Source: Clavelina lepadiformis (lineage: Eukaryota; Chordata; Ascidiacea; Aplousobranchia; Clavelinidae). Taken from it: a stretch of 64,000 nucleotides of DNA. The notes beneath the pieces were generated by a model that had not been told where the DNA came from, did no database searches, and worked only from the letters and a program-made list of their open reading frames with translations. Below, in pieces: positions 1 to 13,011 of the stretch (positions within the stretch are counted from its first letter, which is position 1; every line of letters starts with the position of its first letter). The translations under genes and the position numbers were made by a program. The stretch lies in NCBI RefSeq assembly GCF_947623445.1, contig NC_135244.1, forward strand, positions 9,424,001-9,488,000, read 5' to 3'.

Positions 1-184
1 ATGCTGGTAATCCTATTATATAGATTGTGTTGTTTTCAATGCTAAATGCAGCACAACTCTGCTTGTTAGTTTTCTTCCTATATGTTTACATGGTGTTCTA
101 CCCTTTGTAGCTAACTGATGGTATAAAACACACGTCACCATCTTTGTATTCCAATGACATCACATTCAATCTTTTTGTTTTTAG

Positions 185-3100
185 CTTGTTTGTCAAGATA
201 CAAGAAAACGCAAAGAAACCGAACAACACATTTTATCAAGCATTATACAAAACTGGGAAGGAGAGCCATTGTCTTCCCTCGGAAAAGTTTTATATTTGTC
301 CTCAGCTACCTGCTTAATAGGAAATGATGTAAGTCACATCATTCTTTTAGTTAGTATCATCAAATGCTTTTTTGCTAAATGTCAAGTATCCAAAAATGCC
401 TTTAAATTATGTTCTTGTTGCAATGCGTTTAAATAATTAATTAAATCATTTTCCAATATGTAAAGCCTTGTATATATGCTATCCTATGACAAAGACAAGG
501 ATACCTATCTCCGCTGTAGTATATTCTATGTACAGCAAAAAAGTTTTGAATATTTTTTGCAAATAACGTTTTCTGAATTTATTTCATTATTTTTTGCTGG
601 AGGATAAACTATGGTATGGATAAATAATCTAGTATAAATAATGTAAATAGTTGCCAATTTTCTTAGAAAAATAGTTGAAATTTTCAAGTATAGTCTGCCT
701 TGCTAACCAACTGTGGAGCTATTTTTGCAAAAAGAGGTTCATACCCAGTCACTTTTTGTCAATGAGTTTTAAATTAGGGGTAGCACACTATTCATGTGGT
801 TCTAGGTATCCGTAAAACTTGTTCAACTAGAAGATGTAGAAGTTATATTTATGGTATTTCTATTACGACTGCATGTTGTCCGTTAGCATCTTAAATATTG
901 TTAGTGTGACATCCGCTATATTTTAAAATTTTCTCGTTTTTCTATTTGCATTTGGCAGGAGAAGAAGGAACGCCATTTGCTCCTATTTTCAAGCGCCTTG
1001 CTTATACTTTCTGCATCTCCCCGTCTCAGCGGGTTTAACTATGAAGGAAAGCTACCTCTTACTGCCATGCAAGCAAAAAAATTAGATGACACTTCTTCAT
1101 ATCAACATGCCTTTGAAATCACTGGTAAAATGTTTAAGGTTTAGTGATACAGTAATTGCAATCAAGTCGAGATGTACTGAATCATAATTTAAATGCAAGT
1201 TCTGCCAATATTGGAAGTATATGCACAAACCTTTATTAAATACTAATATATTGAAATAAGTTATCTTCTACAAAGTTATCAACCCATATTTGATTGTGAT
1301 TATTTATAAGTGCTTGTTGTATGAGTATATATTAGCAGTGTGTGGGCATTTAAGTTGGTGAGCTGTTCTAAATCTTCAGGTGCTGAATAACATCAGTATT
1401 CTTGCTCATGTTTTCAGGTAGTTTAATAGAGAAGATTGTTGTAATTACTAAATCTGCTGAAGAGCAACGTTCCTGGGTGAAAACTCTGGAAGCACAGTGT
1501 GAGAAATATCGACGATCATCCCTTGCTCCAGTTGCAACTGCCCCATCACCGATTGTAAAACAAGCTCCTGTGACCCAAATTCCACCACCGCCAAAGGTTG
1601 CTTTCTTTAATGGCTACATCAGATGAATTTGTGGTCAGATTTATAAGTTAATAATTTGTATGAAATATTTTGTGTTTATTTAGTACAGCTGTGCCCATTT
1701 TCTGGAGTTTATGACCCCATGTGTTGGCTCAAGTTTGTGCACATAAAACTGTTGCCACAGGCTTGTTTGCATGACTGTTTGTAGATCTCAAGAAGTTGTA
1801 ACAAAATCTCTTACTATGCTTAAATCACATAGCATGCTGTTCCTATTGCTTCTCGGTCTTCCCCAGCTGGACCGATGACCAGTGGTATGCGAAATGGTCC
1901 TGCTATAAATCGGCAGTTGGAGTTACTGCAGCACATCTCGCCAACTGGCTCCCCACCACCTTTTCCAAGTTCTAATGGTAATCTTTTATTGTCGTGCTTA
2001 CATATTTCACAGTATTTCAATTTCTTATTTTGGCATATTGCAGTGCCTTTATATTTTTACTACTTATAGCATGTGCGATATATGAAATGTTTTTATTACT
2101 ATGTTTTTATTTTAAGGCACTGTGTCGCACTTAGTATTTTCACTTTTAACTACGTGTTGAATTATGTTGAAAAGATATTTCCATTGTAACTGTATTATAT
2201 CAATGTGTTTATACTCCACTTCTTTCTCCAGATCAACTCTAGTTTTTGTGTTGTAAATGAAATAATTTATATCTGCCTCTGCTTCCACTAGATGCTGAAA
2301 AAACATGGTGCCAGATGTGTCTAAGGCCTGCAGCACCTTGCCGCCATGTTAACACCACCAACAGTCGAGACCATTCCTCATCTACAAGAAACAGAGTTCG
2401 TTAAACGTTTTTATTGTTAACTTAACTGTATTTATTTCAGGCCTTGCAGTTATTACCTCAGTGTAACAAACAAATAGCAATATAAGTCAATAACAACTTT
2501 TAGGAACGAAGTAGAAGTCCTAAACCGGGTGGAAAAAATAAGAAAAAGCACAGGAGTGAAAGAAAGCGAAGTGAAGCAGAGGAAATTATTGCTACAGAAA
2601 AAATTTTAGTCGATAAAGGTATGCCAAGGTTTCTAAACTCCCACATTTCTCACTTCCATAGTTACAGTTCTTTGGATCACAAACTGCATATAAAAACATT
2701 GATTATTATCGCTTTGACTAAAAGTCGTTCGCGTATTTTATGTGCTTGTATGACGTTAATGAACTAAACTGCATCTGTGCCACACAGTTAAATTGTAAAC
2801 CCTGATATCACTCTTGTCAATTGTTAATGTTGCAGTTCTAGTTGCTAAACTTTGCCAATGCAAGTGATGATTTTATTACTTTCAGGAAAAGCAGAAGAGG
2901 AGAGAGAGATTCTATTGGTTCTTGACTCATACTGCACTCCTACTTCTGCACGTAATGCAATTCATTGTAAGTATAACTTATGAGTATGACCTGTTTCAAA
3001 GAATAGAGTTAGGTAAAAGGACATAAAAATTGTTTGAGACAAATTTGAAGTATCCCGCAAAACACATTTTAAAGTGTCTTGCATACAGAATCACTTTAAA

Positions 3101-3959
3101 TCCAAAGCACTACTGACACTGTTCAAATTTACATATTCAACATATATGTTATTAATGTTATTTATTGTACGTATTACTTTTGCCACTAAATGATCCTCTT
3201 CCGAACTCTTATTTATTCAAAGAATTGAACTCAATTTGCTAATATTTTTCCTACAAATTCTTACCTTATAATTTTTTATGAAATAGTAAATGCAAAGCGT
3301 TCAGTAATCATGAAACATGAAAGCTGTTGTAGAAAATCTCAATAATTTAATATATATGCAGAATCTGTAATTACTCCACCAACTTGAAATAATTGATTTT
3401 TGTTTTAGTAGTAAACACACATTCAAATAACAATAAATTTTTGTTACTACAGTCAAATTGGAAGAAATTATCATATCTATCATTTTAGAGAAATTCTTGT
3501 GGTTAAGCCCAATACAATTGTTTCGGTAGGAAATGACGAAATTTGTGTTGAAGAAAGCAAGCGTTGTTGAATTTAGTTTGTATTGTCTGGATATTTTCTT
3601 TAGCAAGACGTTTAAGTAACGTCAATGTCCAGTGTGGTTCATGGTGTGGGTTGGGTACCAATGTTGATTTCAGTTTCACACCTTGTTTTGTGTTGTGTCG
3701 GAAACTTATTGTGATTTTGTTATCACTATATTGATCAGCAATCAGAAAACTAATTTTTATGTGCAACATCTCAACATTAGTTTTGTTGTAGGTTAAAAAA
3801 CGTCTACAGAACTTATTTAGGTAAAAGCAGAGTAACAGTTAGGAGTTTTGCATAAATATTAGGTTGTAAGATCAATGAGTGTGCAATACACAAATTAGTG
3901 TATCAGTATCAGCAATATTAACAATCATTTAGCAATTTTAAATGCATTAGTAGTGCATA

Positions 3960-3993
<34 letters not shown>

Positions 3994-6900
3994 TTTGCTT
4001 TATTTATTGCCATAAATCAATAGTGATATGAACAATTGTGTCTGCATACAGTAAACATGTTTAGATAATTCAATACTGCACTGCATTTTGAAATGACGTG
4101 GCATTATTCAATATATCCAGTCATCGACTTCCTGTATTGCACGGCACAAACAATTTGTTGTCAGGACTGTAGAAAGTACAATGGAATAATGAAGCAGGTG
4201 CGGTATGGGTTTATTGTCAAGAGATGAGTTGTCAGAGAAACTCAAGGGTTACTTATGAATTTGAAGTGTATGTGTTTGTTTTGAGTAGAGCAGCTTCTGT
4301 TCAGAAAAGCTTATATTGGCTTAGGTGAGTTTTGTGAAAGCAAAGCAGTTTAGAAGTGCTTGAAGTGTATGTACTATCTATAGATGAACTACATTGCCCA
4401 AATTCTAACAATTTGCACGTACGGAATGTAGTCAGTTGTTGCAGTAGCACCAATTAAACTAGGTAAAGCACAGAGTTATGGCTACCAGCAGGAAAAGCGT
4501 AGATGATGTCTTCTGTTTATTTATTTTATTACGAGTTAATTATGAATAAGTTGGAAAAAGAAGTTGTTTTTATGTTGTATTTCGTGTAAGAATCCTTCGA
4601 AGCATTTATTTTTCTGCCTCAATGTGCCATAAGTTGTATTGAAACAAGTTTCCAAGTGTATATTAACTAGAAACACTGTATTGTTATTATAAGTACGTGT
4701 ATATTCTTGCAGCCATGGCTCAAGGGAAGAGGCATACATCTATTTTAGAAGAAAAAATCATTGTGGAAAACCCTGAAAATGATGCACTTATTGAAGAAAA
4801 GTAAGTTTGTGAAATTAGCACAATATTTATGGTGTGAATTGCAATGCACAAAGCGAATCACTCAAGTATGGTTGCATGTGACGTGACAGGAACCAGTATC
4901 CACCCCAAGTATCAAACTTTTGAAAATCTAGGCTAGTATATGCTGAAGATTTGTGACTTCGCAATGCCGGAAAACGTAGAGGATGCACAACGCAAAACTT
5001 GATTAAAATTAGCCATCTGCCAAATCGATGTCGCAATTGCTCAAAGACTCAAATCAAAAGGCGGTTAAACATATGCAAATGTAATTATTATCAAGACAAT
5101 ACCGGCTACAAACTTGCTTATGGCGTTGTTTACTTGTTTCGTCAGTCATTTTAAGAATTACAATCAGTGGTGACACTAGGTTTAAAAAACAAGTTTTGTT
5201 TGTGTCAGTCAACTAAAGACAATCAAAATAATAACTTCCCACTTTTGACATCATCCGACGTGTGGTAATGCTTAATTACACTAATTCTCTCAGCTTTGTT
5301 TTGTCAATTTTCTTAGCTGTTTTCTACCCTTTCGTTTCATTTTTATGTTGGGTGTGGTTGCTGTGCCAATCGCTAACCATTTTTCGTGTTTATCATGTGG
5401 TTACATTATTCCTGCATGTCTAAAGCCCTTGAGCTTCCTTGCTTTTTCCAGCTCATTGTTTGATGAAGGAGTTGTTAAATTGTCACGTTATAAATTATGG
5501 TTAGCCTTTTATTTTCCGTTCTCCCACAACAGACATTGACGAAAAGTAAACGATGCCATGCATACACCTGCACATTGTGGAACTGTGTCAGCTGCCCATG
5601 CGATGCTAAGTTACGTTAAGTTGTTTATTGAGCATATTTCTTAACATACTGAAATGGTTAAATAATGTATAAAACATTTGTGTTAGTGCGCTAAAAACCC
5701 AGGAGTCCTATTTATAGATCTGTCAATAATATTGCCAGTGTAAATACTGTAAATGCAGAATTCGTGAAAGAATCAGCACTTGTCCGGCATGTCTTTAAAT
5801 ACATTGATTGGAATCGTATCAACAAAGAATCAATTACTTGATGCTAAGACTTCGACAAAGAGGAAGATATAATGGACATTGATAGTAATAATAGAGACGA
5901 AGTTAAAATGTTTACTGTGTTATTAACTTGATATTAATGCGCCCTACAAAGCTGTACTGCGTTAAATTACGCTGTTTGGAATTAAAGAAAAAAAGAGACG
6001 TTGTGAAGAGTTTATGGTATGAAGCAAGAAGGATACCTGCACAATCGGCATATTTTGACCGCTCGCATAGTCGTCACAAATAACGGCCAGAAAGAAAGTG
6101 AAACAAAAAAATTTCTTCCAAATGAGATATTGTCACGACCGCTTGCCAACTTTTGCATATTACAGGGCATGCTCACATTCCAGTTTTGGCGCCTATGGTA
6201 ACCAGGGTGATGCGCTTGTGGGCTTAATAAGCTGTATGGAAACTTTTTTAACTGGTTTAGCTGTACTACAAAGCTGATTATGATTTATTATTAAAGTTAA
6301 AGGTTAATCAATTGAGTAAATATCTTAAATTATTTTATTGTTAAGTCTTAAATTTTGACCTTATCTTACCACAGAAGTCTTGTTGATACAGTTTATGAAC
6401 TGAGAGACCAAGTTTTATCACTTCGGCAGGTAAAGTACCGTCTTATTTTATAATGCACTTTCATAACGCTTATTAGCAATACTGGACGTGTTAGATACCT
6501 AAAAAAAAAGATGAAAAACACAGCACATGTGAAGGAATTTGTCTGGTACTTTATCTGCTCAGTCCTTAAACAGTTTGCTTAGTAATGCAAAGTAGTTGCT
6601 TAGTTTATGTGGGAATATGAAAAAAAAATGTAGTAGTGTTCGGTGTTCATAACATATGTTTCAAATACGCAGCATTTGCGAACGCAAGATACCTTTGCCT
6701 ATTCCAGGGGTCACCAAACTACGTACCGCGAGGTTACTTTGTCCGGGCCGCCTCACTGTACCACAGATGAGCTTATTATACATAGACGCCCGCAGCGTAT
6801 ACGCACAGTATGCACGTGCGTACCAGTTTTTAGCTGTGTTTTCTAAATTTACGCTTATTACGTTATTAGATTTTAAAAGTTTCAGGCTGTCTGCGTGTTG

Positions 6901-8016
6901 GTTTCAGAGTCATGCTTATCGCCGCTGACGGAATACTTCATTAGTAATTTTAATTACCATATTTGTAGGCCTATAGCTGACGAGTATACGACGTTAACAA
7001 AATTGTTGTATACGGTGTTTCAAAATTGCAAACTATAGATTGGCAGCATTGTACGTGAAATATGAGAATATATTTCATTTTGAGGCATTGTAACGTGTTT
7101 TTCATACGTAAAAACCCAATTTTTTGCTCTCCGCGCCTTTTAGGCAAGGTGGAAAAACGTGGGGAATTTAGAACCAGTTTTTAAAAGCTTTTAAAAGAAC
7201 ATAAAAACCATAATTATTTTGTGTCGTCTGTTTGCGATTACTTGGTACGCTAGTACACTGTGAGCAAGTGAGAAGTTCCATATACAAGCAGGGAATTTGA
7301 TAAAGCAAATGGTTATTTAACAAGCAAAACGTAACGTCGAGTACAGGCTCTACGCAACACCAGCTTTGTTTATCAAAAAACTGGGATGATCTTCGTAAAA
7401 CATAAAATAGGCCGGTTATACGGCGTTTGAAAACTGTCCATCGTAAATTTCCACAGGCTGTTTATATGAATGCGTGAGTACATTTTATTTCGAAGCGTTT
7501 TTTGAGATATAAAGCGGCAAAATTTTTGCGCTCCGCTCATTTTGAATGAGGTTGACAGTTGCCAGGATTTCAAACCAAGCATTCAAAATAACCTCACCGC
7601 TCCTGGACAGAAGGTTGATGTATATACCACGATACGTATAATTGCTGGTATAACACAATTTAGTGCGTAGCATTTCAAAATATTCTGCAAGCGCCATTGT
7701 TGTATGGTAGCTTATTGAATAAAGCGGGAATTTAGCCCACAATCATCAGTTATCATGCTTATCTGGCCCTTTGTGAAAAAAGTTTGGTGACACCTGGCCT
7801 AATCTATTGCAGGGCTGATGCATTTAGAAAGAAAACTATTAAATTCACAGAAACCAGCACAATGTGTTGTTTTGTGTGTAGGACCAGAAACGTTTGCAGC
7901 AAAACTTGGAGGAAGAATCGAAAAGCCGCAAACGTCTAGAAGCACTTATACGGAGGTTGGAACATTCAGTAACTAACTCGCACACGGCTGATGTCAGAAC
8001 ATCTCCGGAGTGCTAG
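185..8016 (+). CDS. ARHGEF7: Rho guanine nucleotide exchange factor 7 / beta-PIX, C-terminal half (gene starts upstream of the window)
   Basis: PIX proteins activate Rac/Cdc42 and bind PAK and GIT at focal adhesions. The upstream SH3 and DH exons lie outside the window. Exons read: 185-328 and 959-1124 (PH domain, with LLIL-SASPRLSGF matching the PIX LLML-SASPRMSGF), 1418-about 1498/1596 (end of PH plus a proline-rich stretch), 1867-1977, 2292-2395 (WCQMCLRPAAP, like the PIX WSLSCLRPAPP), 2504-2618 (basic linker), 2886-2966 (LVLDSYCTPTSARN, the conserved block that PIX carries as VIEAYCTSAKTRQ), 4713-4800 (EEKIIVENPE, GIT-binding region), 6375-6429 and 7882-8016 (C-terminal coiled coil, SLVDTVYELRDQ onward). 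Phases agree except at the 3' edge of the 1418 exon, which I cannot settle. The reading ends RTSPEC and stops at 8014-8016; it lacks the vertebrate DETNL PDZ ligand. Vertebrate ARHGEF6 is the paralogue, so this may be the pre-duplication gene. Confidence 0.9.
3963..3991. repeat. (AT)n microsatellite in a PIX intron
   Basis: About 14 uninterrupted AT units, within the 1.7-kb intron between the 2966 and 4713 exon ends. Confidence 0.9.
6705..7796. mobile_element. hAT-like non-autonomous DNA transposon, 1.09 kb
   Basis: The ends are CAGGGGTCACCAAACT and its inverse AGTTTGGTGACACCTG, the usual CAGGGG-type hAT terminus. Flanking 8-bp target copies are GCCTATTC (6697-6704) and GCCTAATC (7797-7804), 7 of 8 identical. 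It sits in the last intron of the PIX gene, and no transposase frame is visible. The last roughly 50 bp recur at 37427-37475, so it belongs to a family with at least one more, broken copy here. Confidence 0.85.
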
Positions 8017-8751
8017 TATTCACTGGCATGGTTTGTTTTTTATATGCTGTTTTTGTTCCATGAAAACGCATTCCCACTTACAGCAGTTTGAACGACGGTT
8101 TCTCCATGTAGCGTCTTCTTTTTTATTTTTTGTGTATCCAATGTGCAAACTAACTGACTGTTTGACATGGCCATCGTTTTTATCCATATTTGTGTTTTTT
8201 ATTTGCCATTTATATCACAATGTTGTATTGCGATAACACATAACGAAGAGGTTATGTTGCAGAATGTTTGGTTGTTTGATTTCTTGCATAGCATATGTCA
8301 AGGTGTTATAAAACCATCACACTACACTAGATCAAAAATTGCTAAATGCATCTTGCTTGTGGAAGGCTGCCCTTTGCCAATATTTTATTTGCGTTGTTAG
8401 CAGCATGGTTTATTTAAGCATTTTTTCCCTGACATAGTTTTGAAGCATCAACTGGTGTTACTCAGGCATATTCTAATTTGCATGGTCTACCACGACATGA
8501 TCAATTCTGTTTGCTTGCAATTTACAACAGTAATTCTGATGTTACATCTTTTTTTATCTGTGCTAAAAACTAGTACATTTGTTGAAACCAATTTTTTCAT
8601 TCATAAGTTTTAGCAGTTTATTTTCCATGTTTTCGTTTCATCACGTATTGAATGTCTTGGTTGTCTAGTAAGGTTACAAAGTTGTGCTTCAGTTACTGAA
8701 ATAAAAGTCCAAGCATGCAGATAACAAAATTTTACTTAAATCCGAATTCAG

Positions 8752-8839
8752 GGCAGCACAAGGAACCGATCTGTCTCCAAGTAATATGTCGATCGGCCCA
8801 AGATCAACTTCACTGAAGGATAGTCGAAAGCATTCTTAA
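8752..8839 (+). CDS. Possible alternative terminal exon of the PIX gene
   Basis: An acceptor-like AG at 8750-8751 is followed by a short open stretch to a TAA at 8837-8839 when entered one base in (AAQGTDLSPSNMSIGPR and onward). A donor-like site inside the preceding coding exon (GTAACT after the EHS codons) would instead join in phase 0 and give a ten-residue tail. Mammalian PIX genes have alternative C-termini, which makes this plausible. The polypyrimidine tract is poor, so this is only a candidate. Confidence 0.28.
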
Positions 8840-9119
8840 CTCTTCAACTGGCAACAACACTCCAACACTGACAGAATAATCAGACACTGGAAACAGCCGC
8901 ACAAGAGTTGTGACAATGGCTGTGAACCAACTTGTTCTTAGCTGTATGACCATTTTTTACATTGCATGCCATAGTTAAGGGCATAATTGTAAAGTTCTAT
9001 AAAGTGTTTGTTAAAACTGATGTGACCAAACTCAAATAGAAGTGAATCTTGGAAGCCACTTTCAAGCTAGTGTTCAATGCAAACGTATACAGTCAATTTA
9101 TACGGATATATAATTTTTT

Positions 9120-10238
9120 TCATCTTGAATCATATAACTGTTGAAGCATTGCCTTTTCCTCTGCTAACTCAACTCTATATTGATATCGACTCAAGTGCTG
9201 TTCTTCATTGTGCTGCAATATAATACATAGATTTGATAACAAAGTTGCTTAAATATTATTTAGTCATTTAGACAGATATAACAAAAACGATCAAAAATTA
9301 TCATGTCATTATTTCACCATGAACTGCAGGAATTGAAAATATATGAGGTAGGACGATATGTCACTCAAATCATATTGTCCACAAGGTACCCCAATAGTTT
9401 TCTGAATAACTCACCTTATCAACTTTAAGTGTGATAGATTGTGGAATATAGTGCATCAGTGTCTGTAGCAAAATAGGATATGTTTGTGATGGCATATCTT
9501 TCACTTGTATTATCCTTTTATACATTGTTAATTCAATTTCTGGTGTCATTGCTTTTAAAAGTCTCTGGTCAGCACCAAGCATTTTCTTCACGACAGCATT
9601 ACTAGACGGCAGAGCATATCTGCAAAATATCAGAGACACCCATATTTAAATGATGCCAGCATATAAACAATAAAATTGTTAATGACCAACAGCAACGCTA
9701 TAAATTTTATGCTTACACTGTACCGTGTCCAAAATGTACATGCACTTACACTTCCAAAATATTTTGTTTAAACTTTATCATCAGTTGATGCACATATTTG
9801 GCATATTGTTCTACCAGAACTATGTCATAACCGGAGACAATAAAGTTTAGTGCATCCAAATGATTCTCTTTGACAGCTTTGTATTCTTCAGGCTTCCAGG
9901 TTCCAACCTCTTTTTTTCGCACAGGAGGTGGCTAAAGAATGTCAACAACATGGATATCATATTTTTAGAATGTCCCAATTCGACTCACGTATTATAATTT
10001 TGTCACCACAAAACTGTGATAGTGGACAGTGGACACTAGTGGTATTATGCTGTATGTGACCTAAATATAATATTAGAGCTTCACAAAAAAGAACCTTTGG
10101 TTTTTCTAGTCCATGCATTCTTCCAATATTATGAGTTGGACGATTACGATAGTGCCTCAGGGAGTTAGATATTGCTGGTAAACATTTTCCAACTCTGAAT
10201 GACTTTCCCCATAAATGCCACGTACAAGATAACGACAT
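9120..10238 (-). CDS. MRPL48: Mitochondrial ribosomal protein L48 (mL48)
   Basis: A subunit of the mitochondrial large ribosomal subunit with an S10-like fold. There are four exons on the minus strand: 10238-10095, 9931-9750, 9619-9415 and 9212-9120, all phase-consistent, giving 207 aa (human about 212). The N-terminus MSLSCTWHLWGKSFRVGK is basic and amphipathic, as expected for mitochondrial import. RHYRNRPTHNIGRMHGLEK matches the human block RPYKTKPTHGIGKYKHL; YDIVLVEQYAKYVHQL matches YDMTLAESYAQYVHNL; the C-terminal exon HNEEQHLSRYQYRVELAEE matches the charged human tail. The first donor (GTTCTT) is weak but agrees in phase. The start is the first in-frame Met. The gene is tail-to-tail with the PIX gene, with about 280-1100 bp between stops depending on the PIX 3' exon. 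Confidence 0.88.
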
Positions 10239-11496
10239 ATTTTTGTCCTTAATATCAGTTAAATTAATTTAGTAACATCAATAACCTTTTTATTCCTGCT
10301 GTCTTGAAAATTGTTTTATAACAAAATATACGCAAAGCTAAGTAAATTTTAATACACTGAATTGCTTTGAATAAAAGCAATTGGCTAATAGCTATTTATT
10401 TGGTTTGATTTGTGCAGTTTGTATAGTTGTAGTATTTTCAAATTTTTATAATATAGCCGATTTGTAACAAAATAACTCAAAACATTAGTTTCAAACATAT
10501 CTAATAGTCCCAATTCCTAAACCAACTCTCTTGCACATCCTTGCAAAGGAGGGCATAGCCTAATTTCAGAGAAATACAGGTTTGGTCAATGGCTCATGTT
10601 CAATATTAATTCTTGGTGCGGCTAATATTTATTTTATCTTTTCATCATTTTTACGGTTAAAGTTCTAAATGTGATATAAATTGAGTATTTTTTACCGAAA
10701 ATAGATTAATGCAGGCCATTGTCATAGATATAGGTAGTCATGATATCAGAAAGGATTATTTGTAAAAAGTTAATTACGTATAGTACACTCATGTTAAGGT
10801 TTTTAGAAAAACTTAACTAGTGTTTTAGTGCTTAAAAGACTCGACTCATGTTAATGTGCAAATTACGATTGAATTCACTCGACTTCCAAAACAAATTATT
10901 TCTAATTGTTGTAAAATCTGATTTTATATTTGTGAAAGAATTTAATCAAAAATCACTACACTATACATTCCATTGAATGTGCAAAAGTGTCAGAAATAGT
11001 TAAAATCAGATTTCATGCTTATATTTACGATACAATCGTAAATGGCGACTTGGCATTGTTAAGACTTGGACTTGTTAAAACATGAGTGACTTGACTTGGG
11101 AATATAATTAAATGACTTGACTTGTGTCACGACCATTAACACTTGTTTTCAGTATTATAACGTAAACTTGTACTAGACAAAGAAATATTTAGTGATCTGA
11201 TGGTGATCGCTTCATCCAATTATCCTTGTTTTTCTAATTTTTAGAAAACTTGGCTTAAGGGCTGCGCACCAGACATACCATTTTTTTATTTTCCGCCATT
11301 GATTGTGGGAAACAAAAAGTATGGTGCTAACCTCATTTTAAATTGGTCAAAAAAGAAATAAGCTCATAAACAATCAACAAACAGAGAAAAGTGGTAAAGC
11401 CTTGAGAACTTAAAACGTCTGAGAAATACATTAATGGGGTGCTACAACAATGGAAGGCTCCCACAGTCCACGGCCACTAAAGCCCAGAGCAATAAG
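10239..11496. other. Intergenic, no gene seen; includes a degenerate ACTTG/ACTCG-rich repeat at about 10790-11135
   Basis: No conserved open frame or splice-consistent exon was found. Around 10790-11135 the motifs GACTCGACT, GACTTGGACTTG and TGACTTGACTTG recur at both ends of an AT-rich core, resembling a worn short transposon. I could not define its ends or target duplication. Confidence 0.35.
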
Positions 11497-11656
11497 TTTT
11501 CGTCAAAAGCGTGGTGGGGATGAAAAAATTAAGTCAGTTATTATTAGCATTTGCTAATGAACGGGAAAAATTGACACAGTCGAAAAGGCTTAAAACATGC
11601 TCAAAAAGAGTGATAATAATTGATAAATGCTGGTAGTAACTAGCACAACCACTACC
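11497..11656 (+). repeat. Left copy of an inverted repeat pair
   Basis: This copy starts TTTTCGTCAAAAGCGTGGTG. The same sequence lies in the opposite orientation at 13632-13774, with matching blocks across the length (AGTCAGTT..TT..TAG, CTTAAAAC.TGCTCAAAAA, TGCTGGTA...AACTAGCA). The two copies are diverged and bracket 2 kb holding a LINE fragment and a MITE. It may be a dispersed SINE or MITE family inserted twice, or the arms of one older element. Confidence 0.6.
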
Positions 11657-11719
11657 AAAATTCAAATAAACCACATATAAATTATTTACTATATAAACCA
11701 AGAACTAATTTAGATGACC

Positions 11720-12240
11720 AGAAAAATTAAATCTTATTTAAATGAAGCTGCACAGATGTCTTTATATCACTCTCTCATAGAACGTCATTTACGTTACTGT
11801 ATCCCAATTTGGAAGTATGACCAACAACCTGTTTTGAAACATATTCAAAAAATATGCAACAAGTATGCTGAGCTAGTATGTTAATAAAAAAGCAAAGTTT
11901 ATTCAAATCTCTGGAAGCACTGCAAATTTCTATCCTCAAACAGCTTATTTGAAATATGCACCATCGTGTTCAAAGTCAAGGGTCAATTGCTTCCTCCATT
12001 ATTTTCAAATAAATTCATCAAGATACGCTAATTCGCTAAGAAATCAAAATAATTTTTACCTTCGCTTCTACAGTAAATCCTTAACCTAACAAACTATTCA
12101 ATATGTGGGACTAAAAATGTGGAATTCTCTGATTTGAAACTTTTAGAAAATAATACAATTTAAAAAAAAATATTTTGCTTCATCACACTTGCATGACACT
12201 ATGTGACAATGTTTTGTACTATTTTTGTTTCATATTTGTG
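11720..12240 (+). mobile_element. 3' fragment of a CR1/Jockey-type LINE (reverse transcriptase tail), degraded
   Basis: One frame reads NEAAQMSLYHSLIERHLRYC then IPIWKYDQQPVLKHIQKICN, the typical end of a non-LTR reverse transcriptase (YxSLIxxHLxYCxxIW ... LxxIQKxxxR). About 300 bp on, GLKMWNSLI and FKKKYFA match the characteristic LINE C-terminal block (GxxLWNSLP ... FKKxL). Frames shift and stops interrupt it, and no N-terminal part or endonuclease is present. It is a dead, 5'-truncated copy. The clade is a guess from the motif style. Confidence 0.7.
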
Positions 12241-12569
12241 TAAATATGCACTGTGTATATCTGCACCCTAGCACCAAGCATTTCCATATATTTTATTGCA
12301 CTATACACTTGTTTTTCTCTATATTATGCATATGTATATTTTCAATTGTATTTCACTACAGGATGTTTGCTGGCTAAAAGTCACATTCAATGTTATTGAG
12401 TATAGGCAACATTTAATAATACTGTAACAGTAATTATGCTGATGTATTAGTTTCATAGAATTTCTAATACACATTCACTTGCGGTATCTTTCTTCCAGCT
12501 TGAACATAGTTAAATGCTTTTGTCAACCACCTGCTACTACATTTGTATAAAACTTGCCAAACTCTAAAC

Positions 12570-13011
12570 CAGGGGTGTTCAACCTTTTTGGCCAAAGGGC
12601 CACATGTGATTTACGAATGATTGCGCTGGCCACTTAAGTGTTTACTGCTAATTTCTAATTAAAACCCTCACACCAAAATTCTACTCTCAGAAATACATAT
12701 TATCCTCCTTTACAATAATAAGAACAATAAACATACCAAGATATAGTAAAGTCAACAAAGTTTTTACTACACGTCGACATTTCAATGTGAAGTTTGACAC
12801 TGTTTTTCTCTAACAAGTTTGGCAATATTCGGTGAGATGGACGATGTAGCAATGCGAAGCTAGTTTTCCGTGTGGCTGTCAGAAATTAGTAAACAAACAA
12901 TAAATGCCAACTTCTCGGAATGTAAGTTTGCCATAAATCACATAGGCGATTAAATTCATAATGTAAGTCATTTCGAAAAATACCGCGTGGGCCACAGGTT
13001 GGACACCCCTG
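12570..13011. mobile_element. hAT-like MITE, 442 bp
   Basis: The termini are CAGGGGTGTTCAACC and GGTTGGACACCCCTG. The flanking 8-bp targets are CTCTAAAC (12562-12569) and CTCTAGAC (13012-13019), 7 of 8 identical. No coding capacity is seen. Confidence 0.88.
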
